Source: JBDTME01 sp964583795
GTDB lineage: Bacteria; Patescibacteriota; Microgenomatia; UBA1400; PJMF01
Length of the DNA: 64,000 bases
Direction of reading: 5' to 3'
Assembly (NCBI GenBank): GCA_964583795.1
Contig: CAZOWX010000003.1
Span: forward strand, 1 to 64,000
Shown here: positions 18,258 through 27,362 of the stretch, in pieces
How the letters are laid out: each line of letters begins with the position of its first letter
Position numbering within the stretch: the first letter of the stretch is position 1
The notes under the pieces: generated by a model
The model's database searches: none
What the model saw: only the letters and a program-made list of their open reading frames with translations
What the model was told of the DNA's origin: nothing
Program-made: the position numbers and the translations under genes

Positions 18258-18677
18258 ATGCACAGCCCATACCTCATTAACATTTCTGTAGGCTCGCGTT
18301 TTTTGGTTAATCGCAAAAGCATGCGAGCTACTGCCGTGGAGTCGTTTAAAAAACACGGTGTTCAGAGTGCTTGGATTGATGTTTCGATTGTTGGTAAGCG
18401 CAAGATGAAAGTGCTGAATAAATTGCGTGAGAAAGATGGTCCAACCAATGTGTTGTCATTTACACAGCGTGACCCAACTGAAGGAAAAAGTTTCCCAACG
18501 CCTGAAGGTGCTGTTCCGCACTATGGTGATATTGTGTTGTGTTACCCTGTGCTTGTAACCGAGGCCGCCAAGAAAAACAAATTAGTTGATGATTTGATCA
18601 ATTACTACATCGACCACAGTATTTACCATTTAATGGGGAAGCATTACCAAGAAGATGATTTAGTGGTCAGTAGTTAG
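18258..18677 (+). CDS. ybeY: Endoribonuclease YbeY (rRNA maturation factor)
   Basis: 139 residues, normal for the family. The zinc motif appears as DHSIYHLMGKHY (about 117-128), with the three His of H-x3-H-x4-H, one residue tighter than the usual H-x3-H-x5-H. NVLSFTQRDP and GDIVLCYPV match the conserved NVLSFP and GDI regions. YbeY acts in 16S rRNA maturation and ribosome quality control, in keeping with rpsU upstream. Confidence 0.9.
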   Translation: MHSPYLINISVGSRFLVNRKSMRATAVESFKKHGVQSAWIDVSIVGKRKMKVLNKLREKDGPTNVLSFTQRDPTEGKSFPTPEGAVPHYGDIVLCYPVLVTEAAKKNKLVDDLINYYIDHSIYHLMGKHYQEDDLVVSS

Positions 18678-18689
18678 CGACTAGTGACT

Positions 18690-19250
18690 AGGGAGTTAGG
18701 GCGTAGGGGCAGTGGAACAGTCGACAGTTAATAGTAGACAGTGCCTCGTTGGTAGACGAGGGAACAGGGAGCAGTATTTCTTCCTTCGCAAGCTCTCGGC
18801 GGATACAGTAGGCTTTAGTGAATAGGAAACGTTTGTCATCCTGAACAGTCTAGTGAACCTGCCAGCACAGCAAGGCAAGTGAACCAGACGGATTCAGGAT
18901 CTAAAGTCAGAATGGTGTGTTGTTAAGTTGTTATATTGTGGCCTATTGAGATCGTTACTCGAAAGCAAAAAAAATAAAAAAGTCGTCATCCTCGACCCGA
19001 CAGGCCCGATGGCCATCTTGGCATTTAAACTCAAGAATTTCTTTTCACATTAAAAAAATCAGGGGAAAATAGTATATGTGTTTGGTGTTAAAAATTGCTG
19101 AGCAACATACCTACTCAATTGGCGCAAAACCTTCAGTATATCACTCTTTTTTCTTCACATAAATAGTTTTAAAAAAATAAAAATAGGTTGAGAATGCAGT
19201 CATAGCTCGAAAGAGCAGTAGTCGTTTGGTCCGCCCTGGGCGGACCGCAA
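18690..19250. repeat. Intergenic repeat block
   Basis: Includes heptad-like CAGTTAATAG stretches, a REP-like element (18832-18913, GTCATCCTGAAC...AGGATCTAAAGTCAG), a second (18983-19035), a GNRA-loop hairpin GCTCGAAAGAGC (19206-19217) and a perfect 8-bp hairpin GGTCCGCC/GGCGGACC (19228-19246). Nothing coding is seen. Confidence 0.78.
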
Positions 19251-19392
19251 TTTACAATTTTTGCTGGTATGAGGACAACAAAGGGCTTTGTTCCATTCAG
19301 TGAAAACCCATCCCCCAAACATTTGGGCGGGACCTGTTACTTCCGATCGTGTGTCTTTTGTTTTTCTGTTCCACTCAGCGGGAAGGAGTGGT

Positions 19393-19929
19393 ATGGGAGG
19401 CGTGGATAATAGGAATAGATTAATTCCGGAAGTGATTCGTATACATCATGATGGTGATTTGCCAAAAGATGCTCAACCAATGCAATATGGGCTTTTCATT
19501 TTTGTCAAAAACGGAGGTGCATCGGTTATTATTTTACCTGATAGTGCAAAAAAACCCTTTGTTTTTTCCGAACAGGTTGGTCTCAAAGAACTTCCAAGGC
19601 CTGCTTTTTGTATGTCTTTGGTTTCTGATGGTCAACGATTGGCTTTAGGACCGGCGATGAGCGGGAGCGCCTATTCGATTTTTGGAGGAGAACGAAGAAT
19701 TGGGACCAACAATCAAGCGTGTTATGAAGTTTGTGAGAGTAGTGGTCATGTTGCCTATGTCGTTTTCCCTTTACCTGGGGAAGATGGTGATCAAGGTTTT
19801 TTTGTTGCACAAAACATGGGACTAGACAGTAAAGAAGACTTGCGGTTATATCATCGTTTTGGATATGGTCCTAATTGCTCGGTTCGTTCCTTGGGAGATC
19901 GGTGGGATTTTAGAAGGACTCGAACATAG
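19393..19929 (+). CDS. Hypothetical soluble protein
   Basis: 178 residues from the ATG at 19393, preferred because GGAAGGAG lies 4-11 nt upstream; the frame stays open to a TTG at 19288, giving 213 residues at most. It is rich in Gly and aromatic residues and has neither signal peptide nor membrane helix. No family was recognised. The neighbours are repeats upstream and the threonine dehydrogenase gene downstream. Confidence 0.55.
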   Translation: MGGVDNRNRLIPEVIRIHHDGDLPKDAQPMQYGLFIFVKNGGASVIILPDSAKKPFVFSEQVGLKELPRPAFCMSLVSDGQRLALGPAMSGSAYSIFGGERRIGTNNQACYEVCESSGHVAYVVFPLPGEDGDQGFFVAQNMGLDSKEDLRLYHRFGYGPNCSVRSLGDRWDFRRTRT

Positions 19930-20085
19930 CGAAAGATGAAGCAAGGGATATGTTCAGTGAAGTAGAGAGTATCGTTTGTGGTTGCTTGAGTATTCGTTTG
20001 TAGTGTTTTCTCACGTGTGCAATTTGGATATGTTATGATCCCTATATACTAAATACCATATACGAACTACAAACAAAGGAGTCGC

Positions 20086-21021
20086 ATGCAAAAAATCCTC
20101 GTCACTGGCGCGTTTGGCCAGATTGGCTCAGAGCTAGTTCCGGCACTGCAGCAGAAGTTTGGCTCCGAGAATGTGATTGCGATTGGGAATAAGAATGTTC
20201 CGTCTGACTTTAATGGTGTAGTTGAGACTGCGCGATTGCCAGACTTTAATCGGATGAAAGAGTTGATCGAAAAATATGATGTGGGAACGGTATATCATCT
20301 GGTGTCACTGCTGAGTGCCACAGGTGAAGTTGATCCGAGTTTCACCTGGGATCTCAACATGCAGAGTCTGAAGGACTTTTTAAACTTGGCCGTTGAGAAA
20401 AAATTTAAGCTGTTTTGGCCATCATCAATTGCTGCTTTTGGACCAACCACTCCTCGAGAAAACACCCCACAACGAACGGTGCTGGAACCCACCACCATGT
20501 ATGGAGTCACCAAAGTGGCAGGGGAGCTACTCTGTCAGTACTACTTCAAAAAGTTTGGGGTTGATGTACGCTCTGTGCGCTATCCTGGAATTATTTCTTG
20601 GAAGGCTGAACCAGGTGGCGGAACTACCGATTATGCCGTGGCGATTTACTACGAAGCGATTAAAAAGGGCGCGTACGAGTGTTTCGTTGGGCCAGAAACA
20701 GTGTTGCCGATGATGTACATGGATGATGCGGTCAAAGCAACGATTGATTTGATGGATGCTGATCCGGCAAAACTCACTGTGCGAACTAGTTATAACATTG
20801 CTGCGATTAGTTTTAGTGCTAAAGAGTTGGCTGAGGATGTAAATCGATTAGTCAAAGTCGATGTCACCTACAAGCCCGACCATCGCCAAGCAATTGCAGA
20901 TTCCTGGCCAATGAGTATCGATGACTCACAAGCGAGAAAAGATTGGGGCTGGAGCCATTCGTATGACCTTCCCAAGATGAGTGAAGTAATGGTGGAGAAG
21001 TTGAGGGAGAAGCTTCGTTAG
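20086..21021 (+). CDS. L-threonine 3-dehydrogenase, SDR (UDP-galactose epimerase-like) type
   Basis: 311 residues. The NAD motif TGAFGQIG is at 7-14. LLSATGE, FWPSSIAAFGP, the YGVTK catalytic Tyr/Lys, RYPGIIS, GGGTTDYAVAIYY and PMMYMDDA match short-chain threonine dehydrogenases rather than sugar epimerases. It oxidises threonine to 2-amino-3-ketobutyrate, which the KBL enzyme encoded at 24607 would cleave. AAGGAG precedes the ATG. Confidence 0.88.
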   Translation: MQKILVTGAFGQIGSELVPALQQKFGSENVIAIGNKNVPSDFNGVVETARLPDFNRMKELIEKYDVGTVYHLVSLLSATGEVDPSFTWDLNMQSLKDFLNLAVEKKFKLFWPSSIAAFGPTTPRENTPQRTVLEPTTMYGVTKVAGELLCQYYFKKFGVDVRSVRYPGIISWKAEPGGGTTDYAVAIYYEAIKKGAYECFVGPETVLPMMYMDDAVKATIDLMDADPAKLTVRTSYNIAAISFSAKELAEDVNRLVKVDVTYKPDHRQAIADSWPMSIDDSQARKDWGWSHSYDLPKMSEVMVEKLREKLR

Positions 21022-21100
21022 GTGTTAGGGAGTAGGGAGTAAGAGTCTATAGTGCTTAGTCTATAGTATTTAGCTAGAGTCGAAGAACCGCAAAAAAAGT

Positions 21101-21295
21101 CGTCATCCCGAATTCGATTCGGGATCTAAAGTCGGAGTCACCGATCGAAAGCCATCAACGCCCGTCATCCCGTTGCAGAACGGGATCCATAATCGTTATC
21201 TAGAAGCATAAAATCGAAAGCAACAAGAGCTCGTCATCCGAATAATCTATCGAGGAACAAGCCAGACGGATTGGGGATCTAAAGTCAGAGTCTCT
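21101..21295. repeat. Three REP-like elements in tandem
   Basis: A perfect hairpin form CCCGAATTCGATTCGGG followed by ATCTAAAGTC (21101-21146), a short form (21163-21191) and a longer form (21231-21295). They fill most of the 326-bp spacer; no gene is seen. Confidence 0.88.
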
Positions 21296-21347
21296 AGTAC
21301 TAAATTCCTGTTGTTTGTGGTAAATTCTCCGACAAGAGGGCATAGAA

Positions 21348-21773
21348 ATGTTTGAGATTGAAGGTCCTATATACGCACATTCCAATACTACTCCGTCCAA
21401 GGCGGTTATTTTGGGTTTGAGGGAAGGAGATAAGCTTTATCCGCTTTTACAGTACTCATCTTCTGTTGGTCGGCTTGGATTTCAACCATTTGATTTTGAT
21501 GGCGAACGATTTATTCGGTCGCTTAAAGCAACAATTCAAGATGTTTTTGCCTTAAAGGTTAGTGTTTTTCGCTGCATGGCTCTATTACCAACGCAAAGAG
21601 CGAATGCACGGCCTGAAGTTATTTTAGAGACACTTTTGGGTGATGATTCGGGTGGTTTTTCTTTGACAATGGAAAAAGTGACTGATAAGGATATTGCCTC
21701 TGACCTACCAGGAAGACAAGAAGTCCTTGCAAGAGGATTGTGGCTACTTACTATTACACGTAATCCTCAATAA
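21348..21773 (+). CDS. Array protein 1 (~140-aa family), unknown function
   Basis: 141 residues, soluble. The central part (QPFDFDGERFIRSLKATIQ) aligns loosely with the central helix region of the proteins at 22343, 22860 and 24030, which suggests one divergent family arranged in tandem between the threonine dehydrogenase and KBL genes. No catalytic motif was recognised. Confidence 0.62.
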   Translation: MFEIEGPIYAHSNTTPSKAVILGLREGDKLYPLLQYSSSVGRLGFQPFDFDGERFIRSLKATIQDVFALKVSVFRCMALLPTQRANARPEVILETLLGDDSGGFSLTMEKVTDKDIASDLPGRQEVLARGLWLLTITRNPQ

Positions 21774-21870
21774 GCCCCCCCCAAATCAAAAAACTAGAAA
21801 TTCCTCGAAAAATCGGGTATAATACCTGCTTCTTTTCAGATTCGATAGACTTTTTTTAAAAGGAGTATGT

Positions 21871-22284
21871 ATGGTAACAGGAGCAGAATTAATGACTTTT
21901 ACTGTAATCACTGGCAGTAACGGTTCCCAAGGTCTTATTCGTGCTACACAAGGGCACATGAACAGTGCGTCATACGCAAAATTATGTGAAATGGATTTAT
22001 CTAACCATAACACATTCCCAGTTGCCATTGATGCAACAGATTCAAGATTAAAGCGAAAGACAGCTGACTTGGTTGTAGAAGTGTCAGATACGAGTGATGC
22101 GATTTTAGTGCGATTGCTACTGAAGGCCGCTGACGCATTAACTGTTCAGTTTTCTGCAGAAAACATTTGGAGGTCATTTTTTCCAGATGAAGATGAGGGA
22201 AATTGGACATTACATCTAAAATTTCAACTTTTTCAAAATTATGTTTACGATGTTTTTATATTAGCCACAAGAAAGGCTGAGTAG
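21871..22284 (+). CDS. Array protein 2 (~137 aa), unknown function
   Basis: 137 residues, soluble, same size as its neighbours. AAAAGGAG precedes the ATG, and a TATAAT hexamer is near 21819. Similarity to the other array members is weak and mainly in length and layout (a central helix followed by a strand ending in a Lys/Arg-rich tail). Confidence 0.6.
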   Translation: MVTGAELMTFTVITGSNGSQGLIRATQGHMNSASYAKLCEMDLSNHNTFPVAIDATDSRLKRKTADLVVEVSDTSDAILVRLLLKAADALTVQFSAENIWRSFFPDEDEGNWTLHLKFQLFQNYVYDVFILATRKAE

Positions 22285-22342
22285 CAAAATTATTGTTTTT
22301 GAATCGATACTCATATATGTCGGGTCGAGAGTGGAGAAAATC

Positions 22343-22762
22343 ATGGGAGCAGACACTGAAACACTATCGTATTTAGCCGTCATTGCTAGTAATGATGGAG
22401 CGCCGTTACGGCTTGGGAGGTGGAGTCGCTTCTCGTTATCGAATAGAAAACTGGACCAAGATGCTTTGGTATGTCCCGTAACTCTAGATAATGACAAATA
22501 GGTCCAATCATTAGCAAAGATTATTATCGCTTTGTGGGAGAGTCATCCAAACTTAGTGTTAAGTATTTTTTGTTTTGGTCTCCCACAAGATGCGATCAAA
22601 ATAGCAAATGCAGTAAAAAAGTTAGGAGTTCTCGTTGATAATGCTACATATGAAGAAAGAGTCATCAGCCCGAACGAACTTGAGGGACATCTTCTAAGGA
22701 GCTTTGCAAATGAACCCGACTGTAAGCTGGTATTGGTCACGGTTCAACGGCAAAGAGAATGA
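22343..22762 (+). pseudogene. Array protein 3, interrupted by an in-frame TAG
   Basis: Reading from ATG 22343, the frame encodes a protein aligned end to end with the one at 24030 (ETL.YLA.I, W.RF.L, P.TLD..K, LVLSIFCFG, P.EL..H.L, LVLVT.QRQR) and of exactly the same length (420 nt). Codon 53 is TAG (22499-22501), with the same frame continuing to 22762. TAG ends other genes here, so this is a nonsense mutation or a readthrough site rather than a reassigned codon. Confidence 0.8.
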
Positions 22763-22859
22763 CTGACTTTTGAGTAATCGTTTGTTCGATATTGCTCGTT
22801 TTTGATTATTATGGATATATAATAACTTTTTTTCATTACATCGTTTTTTAAGGAGTGAT

Positions 22860-23291
22860 ATGAAGATAAAACCAGATAGTATGTATGCCTTTCAAATGGG
22901 AAGTAGCTTACAATTGAAGGAAGTTAATTACAGTATGATTCCTGTTAAATTTCCGGACGTAGACACAGAAAAGGTTCCTCCCAAGATTTGTTTTTCGCCA
23001 ATTGATTTGACTCAAGAGGAGCATATCGCATTTCTACAGCAACTCATTCAAGAACTTGCTCAACTTGGCGCAGTGAACGTTACTGTCTTGGCAACAGCTA
23101 TTCTGCAGGACGGCGACCCTAAAGCTAGGATTGATCGAGAGTTGGGAAACATGCTTGCTGAGTTAGGGGACTTTAATTATAGCACTACCCAGGAAACAGG
23201 AAAATTTGAGAAATCTGACACCCTTGAAGCTTTTAGCCCAGATATAATCATGAAGGTAAATATCAAAGGGAGAGTTCGTGAACAAAATTGA
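22860..23291 (+). CDS. Array protein 4 (~143 aa), unknown function
   Basis: 143 residues, soluble. The block CFSPIDLTQEEHIAFLQQLIQELAQ (residues 41-65) corresponds to ITPITLDDEKLIQTLSDVIQ of the protein at 24030, followed by a hydrophobic strand. AAGGAG precedes the ATG. Function unknown. Confidence 0.65.
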   Translation: MKIKPDSMYAFQMGSSLQLKEVNYSMIPVKFPDVDTEKVPPKICFSPIDLTQEEHIAFLQQLIQELAQLGAVNVTVLATAILQDGDPKARIDRELGNMLAELGDFNYSTTQETGKFEKSDTLEAFSPDIIMKVNIKGRVREQN

Positions 23292-23491
23292 CGAATAATT
23301 TCATTTTACAATATATAGCTTTGAAAGTAGAAAAAGTTAGGCTTGCGAGAAACTTGGTATGCTCTGAAAATTCAATATAATTTGTGTGTTAAAAATGTCG
23401 GTACATGGTTTTTTCCGTTGAAATACCCAAACATTGATATAGATTGAGGACAATAAGTGTTTTTTGCGTCATTTGATAGTACAGAAAACCC

Positions 23492-23797
23492 ATGAAGCAA
23501 AATCGGCTCAAAACTTTTGTGTTTACGCTCCTAAAATCGTTGTTTGTCAGTGCGGTGTACTCTGTCATGATTGCATTCGCACTCGTTTTTACTCAACCTT
23601 GCACTACTGATCGAGCAGGGTGTGCTTTGGCAAGTGCCCTGTTTGGATTTTACTACGTGATATTCATTTTTTTTATTTTAGTACCCATAACGTACGTATT
23701 ACTTACAATCAATAAAACAGTTCGGCATTTATTGCTTGGTGGCTCAGTTGTCACAGTTATCGTGTTTTTGCTACTGCTGTTAATCAAAGGCTATTAA
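23492..23797 (+). CDS. Small three-helix membrane protein
   Basis: 101 residues with three hydrophobic segments (about 13-32, 46-72, 78-98) and a basic N-terminus. It separates two members of the ~140-aa array and may be the membrane partner of that group; this is inferred only from position. No clear ribosome site is seen. Confidence 0.55.
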   Translation: MKQNRLKTFVFTLLKSLFVSAVYSVMIAFALVFTQPCTTDRAGCALASALFGFYYVIFIFFILVPITYVLLTINKTVRHLLLGGSVVTVIVFLLLLLIKGY

Positions 23798-23952
23798 GTT
23801 TCTCTAGTGGCTGAAGTTAGTTGAAGATAAATTATATTCTTGTTTGTTTGAGCTCAGAAATACTGTCTGGTCAAAAATTTTTTGTAGAAAATTTATAGCG
23901 AAAAATACTGCAATTTGACTGCATTAATTTATCAAAAATATGTACAATACCG

Positions 23953-23977
23953 ACTTCCCCCAAAGGGAAGTTTTTTT
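23953..23977 (+). terminator. Intrinsic terminator
   Basis: ACTTCCC pairs with GGGAAGT across a five-base loop, and seven T follow. It lies 156 nt after the membrane protein gene and 53 nt before the next gene, so it may end the former or act in the leader of the latter. Confidence 0.75.
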
Positions 23978-24029
23978 ACTGAGCATTCTCGAACCATTTT
24001 CTCAATAAACTAGAGAAATAAAGGAAGAT

Positions 24030-24449
24030 ATGTCTACTGGAGTAGAAACACTAAAGTATTTAGCAGCAATTACTGCTGAAGATGAAGAAAACACTCAGAT
24101 TAGAGAATGGACACGATTCGGGTTGCCTTTGGAGGGAGGCCAAAATATCGTTATTACTCCGATTACTTTAGACGATGAAAAACTCATTCAAACGTTAAGT
24201 GATGTCATCCAAAAACTCTGGCAAGAACAACCAGATTTAATGTTGAGCCTTTTTTGTTTTGGTTTTGACTATGGAGTTTTGAGAATGCTAAAAGCATTTG
24301 AAAAAGTAGGAGTGCAGGTAGATATGAAGCAATCTACGACTAGGGTTATTGATCCAAGCGAGCTTCAAAGACATCCTCTCAAGGATTATACTCATTTCCC
24401 ATTTGGTAAGTTATTACTGGTAACGCTAAAGCGCCAAAGAGTGCAATAA
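24030..24449 (+). CDS. Array protein 5 (139 aa), intact paralogue of the interrupted gene
   Basis: 139 residues, soluble, with a W.RFGLP motif (about 28-33), an acidic central helix and LMLSLFCFGF (about 71-80). It is the intact copy of the gene interrupted at 22499. AAAGGAAG precedes the ATG. Position directly before the KBL gene is noted, but no link to threonine metabolism can be shown. Confidence 0.68.
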   Translation: MSTGVETLKYLAAITAEDEENTQIREWTRFGLPLEGGQNIVITPITLDDEKLIQTLSDVIQKLWQEQPDLMLSLFCFGFDYGVLRMLKAFEKVGVQVDMKQSTTRVIDPSELQRHPLKDYTHFPFGKLLLVTLKRQRVQ

Positions 24450-24606
24450 CGTTTGGTTTGTTAACATACGTTATCAACTTTAGTAATCTCAATTCACCAT
24501 ACACCCCCAAAACTCACAAATCGTAGTATAGTACTCTCAAAAGTTGCTGATTTGAAATGGGTCCCGCACTGCGGGATGATGTTTATTTGTAGCCGAAAGG
24601 AGCTCT

Positions 24607-25845
24607 ATGTCACGAGCCAATTTTGTCAAAGCCATGCAGAGTGAGGTGAGTCGGATTGACGGTACCAAAACACAAAAGCGCCAAGAGAAAGTGATTGAAG
24701 GGTTCACCAAAGATGTGTCGCCTCGCGCGCTGATCGATGGTCGTGAAGTGCGAATTTTTAACTCCAATGATTATTTAGGATTGCGCCATCACCCGAAAGT
24801 GAAAAAGGCAGAGCATGAAGCTAGTGAATTGTATGGGGCAGGTCCTGGGGCAGTGCGATTTATTTCTGGGAGTTTGAAAGTGCATCGCGATCTTGAAAAT
24901 GCGTTGGCAAAATTCCACGGACGTGAAGCAGGGATGATTTTTTCTAGTGCCTTTGCTACTAACATGGCTGTGCTGTTTTGTTTACTCAAAGGACAGAATA
25001 AAGACTCACTCATCACCGGCCGTGCATTAGTGATTAGCGACGCGCTCAACCACCGCAGTATTATTGATGGCATCCGAGTAGCTGGACTTGATGCTGACCA
25101 GAAAGAAATTTTTAACCACATGGATGCAGACAGTTTGCGTGAAGTGCTGGCAAAAAATACTGGCAAATTCGAGCGAGTCATTGTGGTGACTGATGGGGTG
25201 TTTAGTATGCTGGGTGAGTATCAGGATTTAAAGGCTCTTCGCAAAGTGGTGGATGAGTTTGATGGGAAGTTTGATCATGGAGTCTGGTTAGTGATGGATG
25301 ATGCGCACGGCGTTGGAATTGGCGGTGAGACTGGTCGAGGTACTGAAGAGGTAAGCGGTGCTCGGGTGGATATCTTGATCGGGACAATGGGTAAAGCGTT
25401 TGGAACTGATGGGGGATATGTGGTTGCAGATCAAAGTGTGATTGATTTCTTGCGAGAATCAGCGGCAACGTATATTTACTCGAATAATATTGCTCCGGGA
25501 ACTGCGGGAGCGGCACTGGCATCAGTGCAGATTGTGGGAAGTGCGGAAGGGAAAGCCCTTTTGACCCAGTCACGCGCTAATGTCGATCGATTCAAACATT
25601 TGATGAAAGAAGCAGGGTTTACGTTTGCCGCCGACTCACATCATCCAATTCAGCCGATTTTAATTGCAGAACCGGTGAAAACCAAGGCACTCACTGATGC
25701 ATTGTTCGAGGCTGGATTTTTAGTCACCAACATTAACTACCCAGTCGTACCCAAAGGCAAAGATGAGATCCGGGTACAATTAAGCGCCACTCATACGCTT
25801 CAGGACATTGAAGCGTTTGTAAAGGCGGCGGAACGCCTTGCTTAG
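24607..25845 (+). CDS. kbl: Glycine C-acetyltransferase (2-amino-3-ketobutyrate CoA ligase)
   Basis: 412 residues, PLP-dependent alpha-oxoamine synthase family. NSNDYLGL, GSLKVHRDLE, the aspartate motif DDAHGVG (about 235-241) and GTMGKAFG with the PLP lysine (about 259-266) are present. It cleaves 2-amino-3-ketobutyrate with CoA to glycine and acetyl-CoA, the step after threonine dehydrogenase (20086). Related families (AONS, ALAS) share these motifs; the presence of a threonine dehydrogenase favours KBL. AAAGGAG precedes the ATG. Confidence 0.9.
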   Translation: MSRANFVKAMQSEVSRIDGTKTQKRQEKVIEGFTKDVSPRALIDGREVRIFNSNDYLGLRHHPKVKKAEHEASELYGAGPGAVRFISGSLKVHRDLENALAKFHGREAGMIFSSAFATNMAVLFCLLKGQNKDSLITGRALVISDALNHRSIIDGIRVAGLDADQKEIFNHMDADSLREVLAKNTGKFERVIVVTDGVFSMLGEYQDLKALRKVVDEFDGKFDHGVWLVMDDAHGVGIGGETGRGTEEVSGARVDILIGTMGKAFGTDGGYVVADQSVIDFLRESAATYIYSNNIAPGTAGAALASVQIVGSAEGKALLTQSRANVDRFKHLMKEAGFTFAADSHHPIQPILIAEPVKTKALTDALFEAGFLVTNINYPVVPKGKDEIRVQLSATHTLQDIEAFVKAAERLA

Positions 25846-25949
25846 GTACCAGAGCGTCGGGTTTCAGGTATAAGGGACGATGTAAGTCTATACTGCCTCG
25901 TCTTTAGTCCGTTGATGAAGATGTAACTCTGAAAAACAGTTAAAAATAA

Positions 25950-26106
25950 AAAGTCGTCATCCCGAACAGATCTGGTGAGGAACGAACCAGACAGATTCGG
26001 GATCTAAAGTTTGAGCACTTTTTTGTCATAATAAATGAAATCGATAATTTCTGTTTAACTTCGAAGTATTTTGACTTTAGATCCCGATGTTCATCGGGAT
26101 GACGAC
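25950..26106. repeat. REP-like elements, inverted pair
   Basis: CGTCATCCCGAAC...CGGGATCTAAAG (25954-26005) and, in the opposite orientation, GACTTTAGATCCCG...CGGGATGACGAC (26073-26106) together form a larger inverted arrangement in the spacer after kbl. Confidence 0.85.
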
Positions 26107-26132
26107 TTTATTATTTACCTTCATCCAAATCA

Positions 26133-26636
26133 TTAGCTCTTTTGTTGTTTGCAATACAGATCGGGCAAGATTGAACGACTAGGTCTCTCTGGATCGACAT
26201 AGATCACTACTTCACCACCCTCATTCATCTGTTTAGGAACCGGCAAGCAGTATTCAATTCCAGTGTACTGTTGCCCATTAAACGAATAGTTATAAACGAT
26301 GCCCCACCGATGAATTTGAGAAAAAATTGATATTGGTGTGACAATAAAACCCGATTGCGTGATCTTTCCCATGAGTTCTATATGGTGAGTGAAAAAATAC
26401 TGTTTTTGCTTGATATTGCGATAAATAGGTAGTAAACCAAGAAGTGGAATAAACAAAAGTAAGAGGAGGGGACTGAATGGATTTCCTTTATCTATCTCTG
26501 GAGAGGTTGTAAGCACATAGATATATGAAACCAAAAAGCTCAATGATTGAAAGGAAAAGATCGCCAAAAGACCAGCGATCGTAGCAGTCACTAGATTTTT
26601 TGAAAAATAAAGCTCAATCGAAAATTTTCTTTCCAT
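26133..26636 (-). CDS. DUF3592-like membrane protein B
   Basis: 167 residues. Two N-terminal membrane segments (about 14-38 and 50-68) precede a small beta domain with YNYSFNGQQYTG and VVIYVDPERPSRSIL, the pattern of DUF3592-like proteins. It lies 2 nt downstream of a clear paralogue, so the pair arose by tandem duplication and is one operon. Function unknown. Confidence 0.72.
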   Translation of the reverse strand: MERKFSIELYFSKNLVTATIAGLLAIFSFQSLSFLVSYIYVLTTSPEIDKGNPFSPLLLLLFIPLLGLLPIYRNIKQKQYFFTHHIELMGKITQSGFIVTPISIFSQIHRWGIVYNYSFNGQQYTGIEYCLPVPKQMNEGGEVVIYVDPERPSRSILPDLYCKQQKS

Positions 26637-26638
26637 AG

Positions 26639-27157
26639 CTATCCATTGCTCGAATTTTGGTTGTGATTGTTGGGTTTACAATACAAATCAGGCAAGATTG
26701 ATCGATCTGGTTTTTCTGGGTTGAGATAGACCGCCACTTCATCACCAACTTTAAGTTCCTTTGGTATTGGCGCTATGTATGTAACGCCCATATATTCTTG
26801 ACCGTTGTACGAATAGGTATAACGAATTCCATGTGTGGGTGAATCTGAAAGGACATCAACCAGTGATCCGATGTATCCTGTTTGTGTTATTTTTCCAGTA
26901 ACTTCAGCATGATGTTGAAAGAATTTTTTTGTGTTTCGAATACCTATCCAGACAACCAAGAGTAGAACATAGGGAATCAAAATCCAAAGCATTTGGACAC
27001 TCAAATGAAAGCTTCTTCGTTCAGAAATGAGGAACGTGATTCCGAAAATTAATCCTATTACAAAAAACTGTGCAGCAAATATGATCCCCAAAACAGCAAG
27101 AAATGCAGCAGGAAGGTTTGATTTAAAGTATTGTTCAATCGAGAATTGTCTTTCCAT
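26639..27157 (-). CDS. DUF3592-like membrane protein A
   Basis: 172 residues, the same layout as the following gene: two membrane helices, then YTYSYNGQEYMG and VAVYLNPEKPDRSILPDLYC. Both proteins start with the almost identical MER.FSIE.YF. The duplicated domain points to a shared but unknown envelope role. Confidence 0.72.
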   Translation of the reverse strand: MERQFSIEQYFKSNLPAAFLAVLGIIFAAQFFVIGLIFGITFLISERRSFHLSVQMLWILIPYVLLLVVWIGIRNTKKFFQHHAEVTGKITQTGYIGSLVDVLSDSPTHGIRYTYSYNGQEYMGVTYIAPIPKELKVGDEVAVYLNPEKPDRSILPDLYCKPNNHNQNSSNG

Positions 27158-27362
27158 ATAAAGATATCATAGAAAAGAGAGTGGGGGATGTAAATGTGAT
27201 AGGGAAATCTTTGTTTTTATTTCCCAATAGACATAGTTGCGGTAACAAAGTGCTGGTATAGAGGGGAAGAGCAAAGTTGTTCTGTTGTTGGGTGGTTGAG
27301 TTGTTATAATGCACGTAATCACTTAACAACCCAACAACTAACAACATAACAACCCAGTTTCA

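Noticed and set aside
22499..22501. UAG reassigned as a sense codon
   Set aside because: Many other genes in the window end in TAG at the expected position, so it is a normal stop here.
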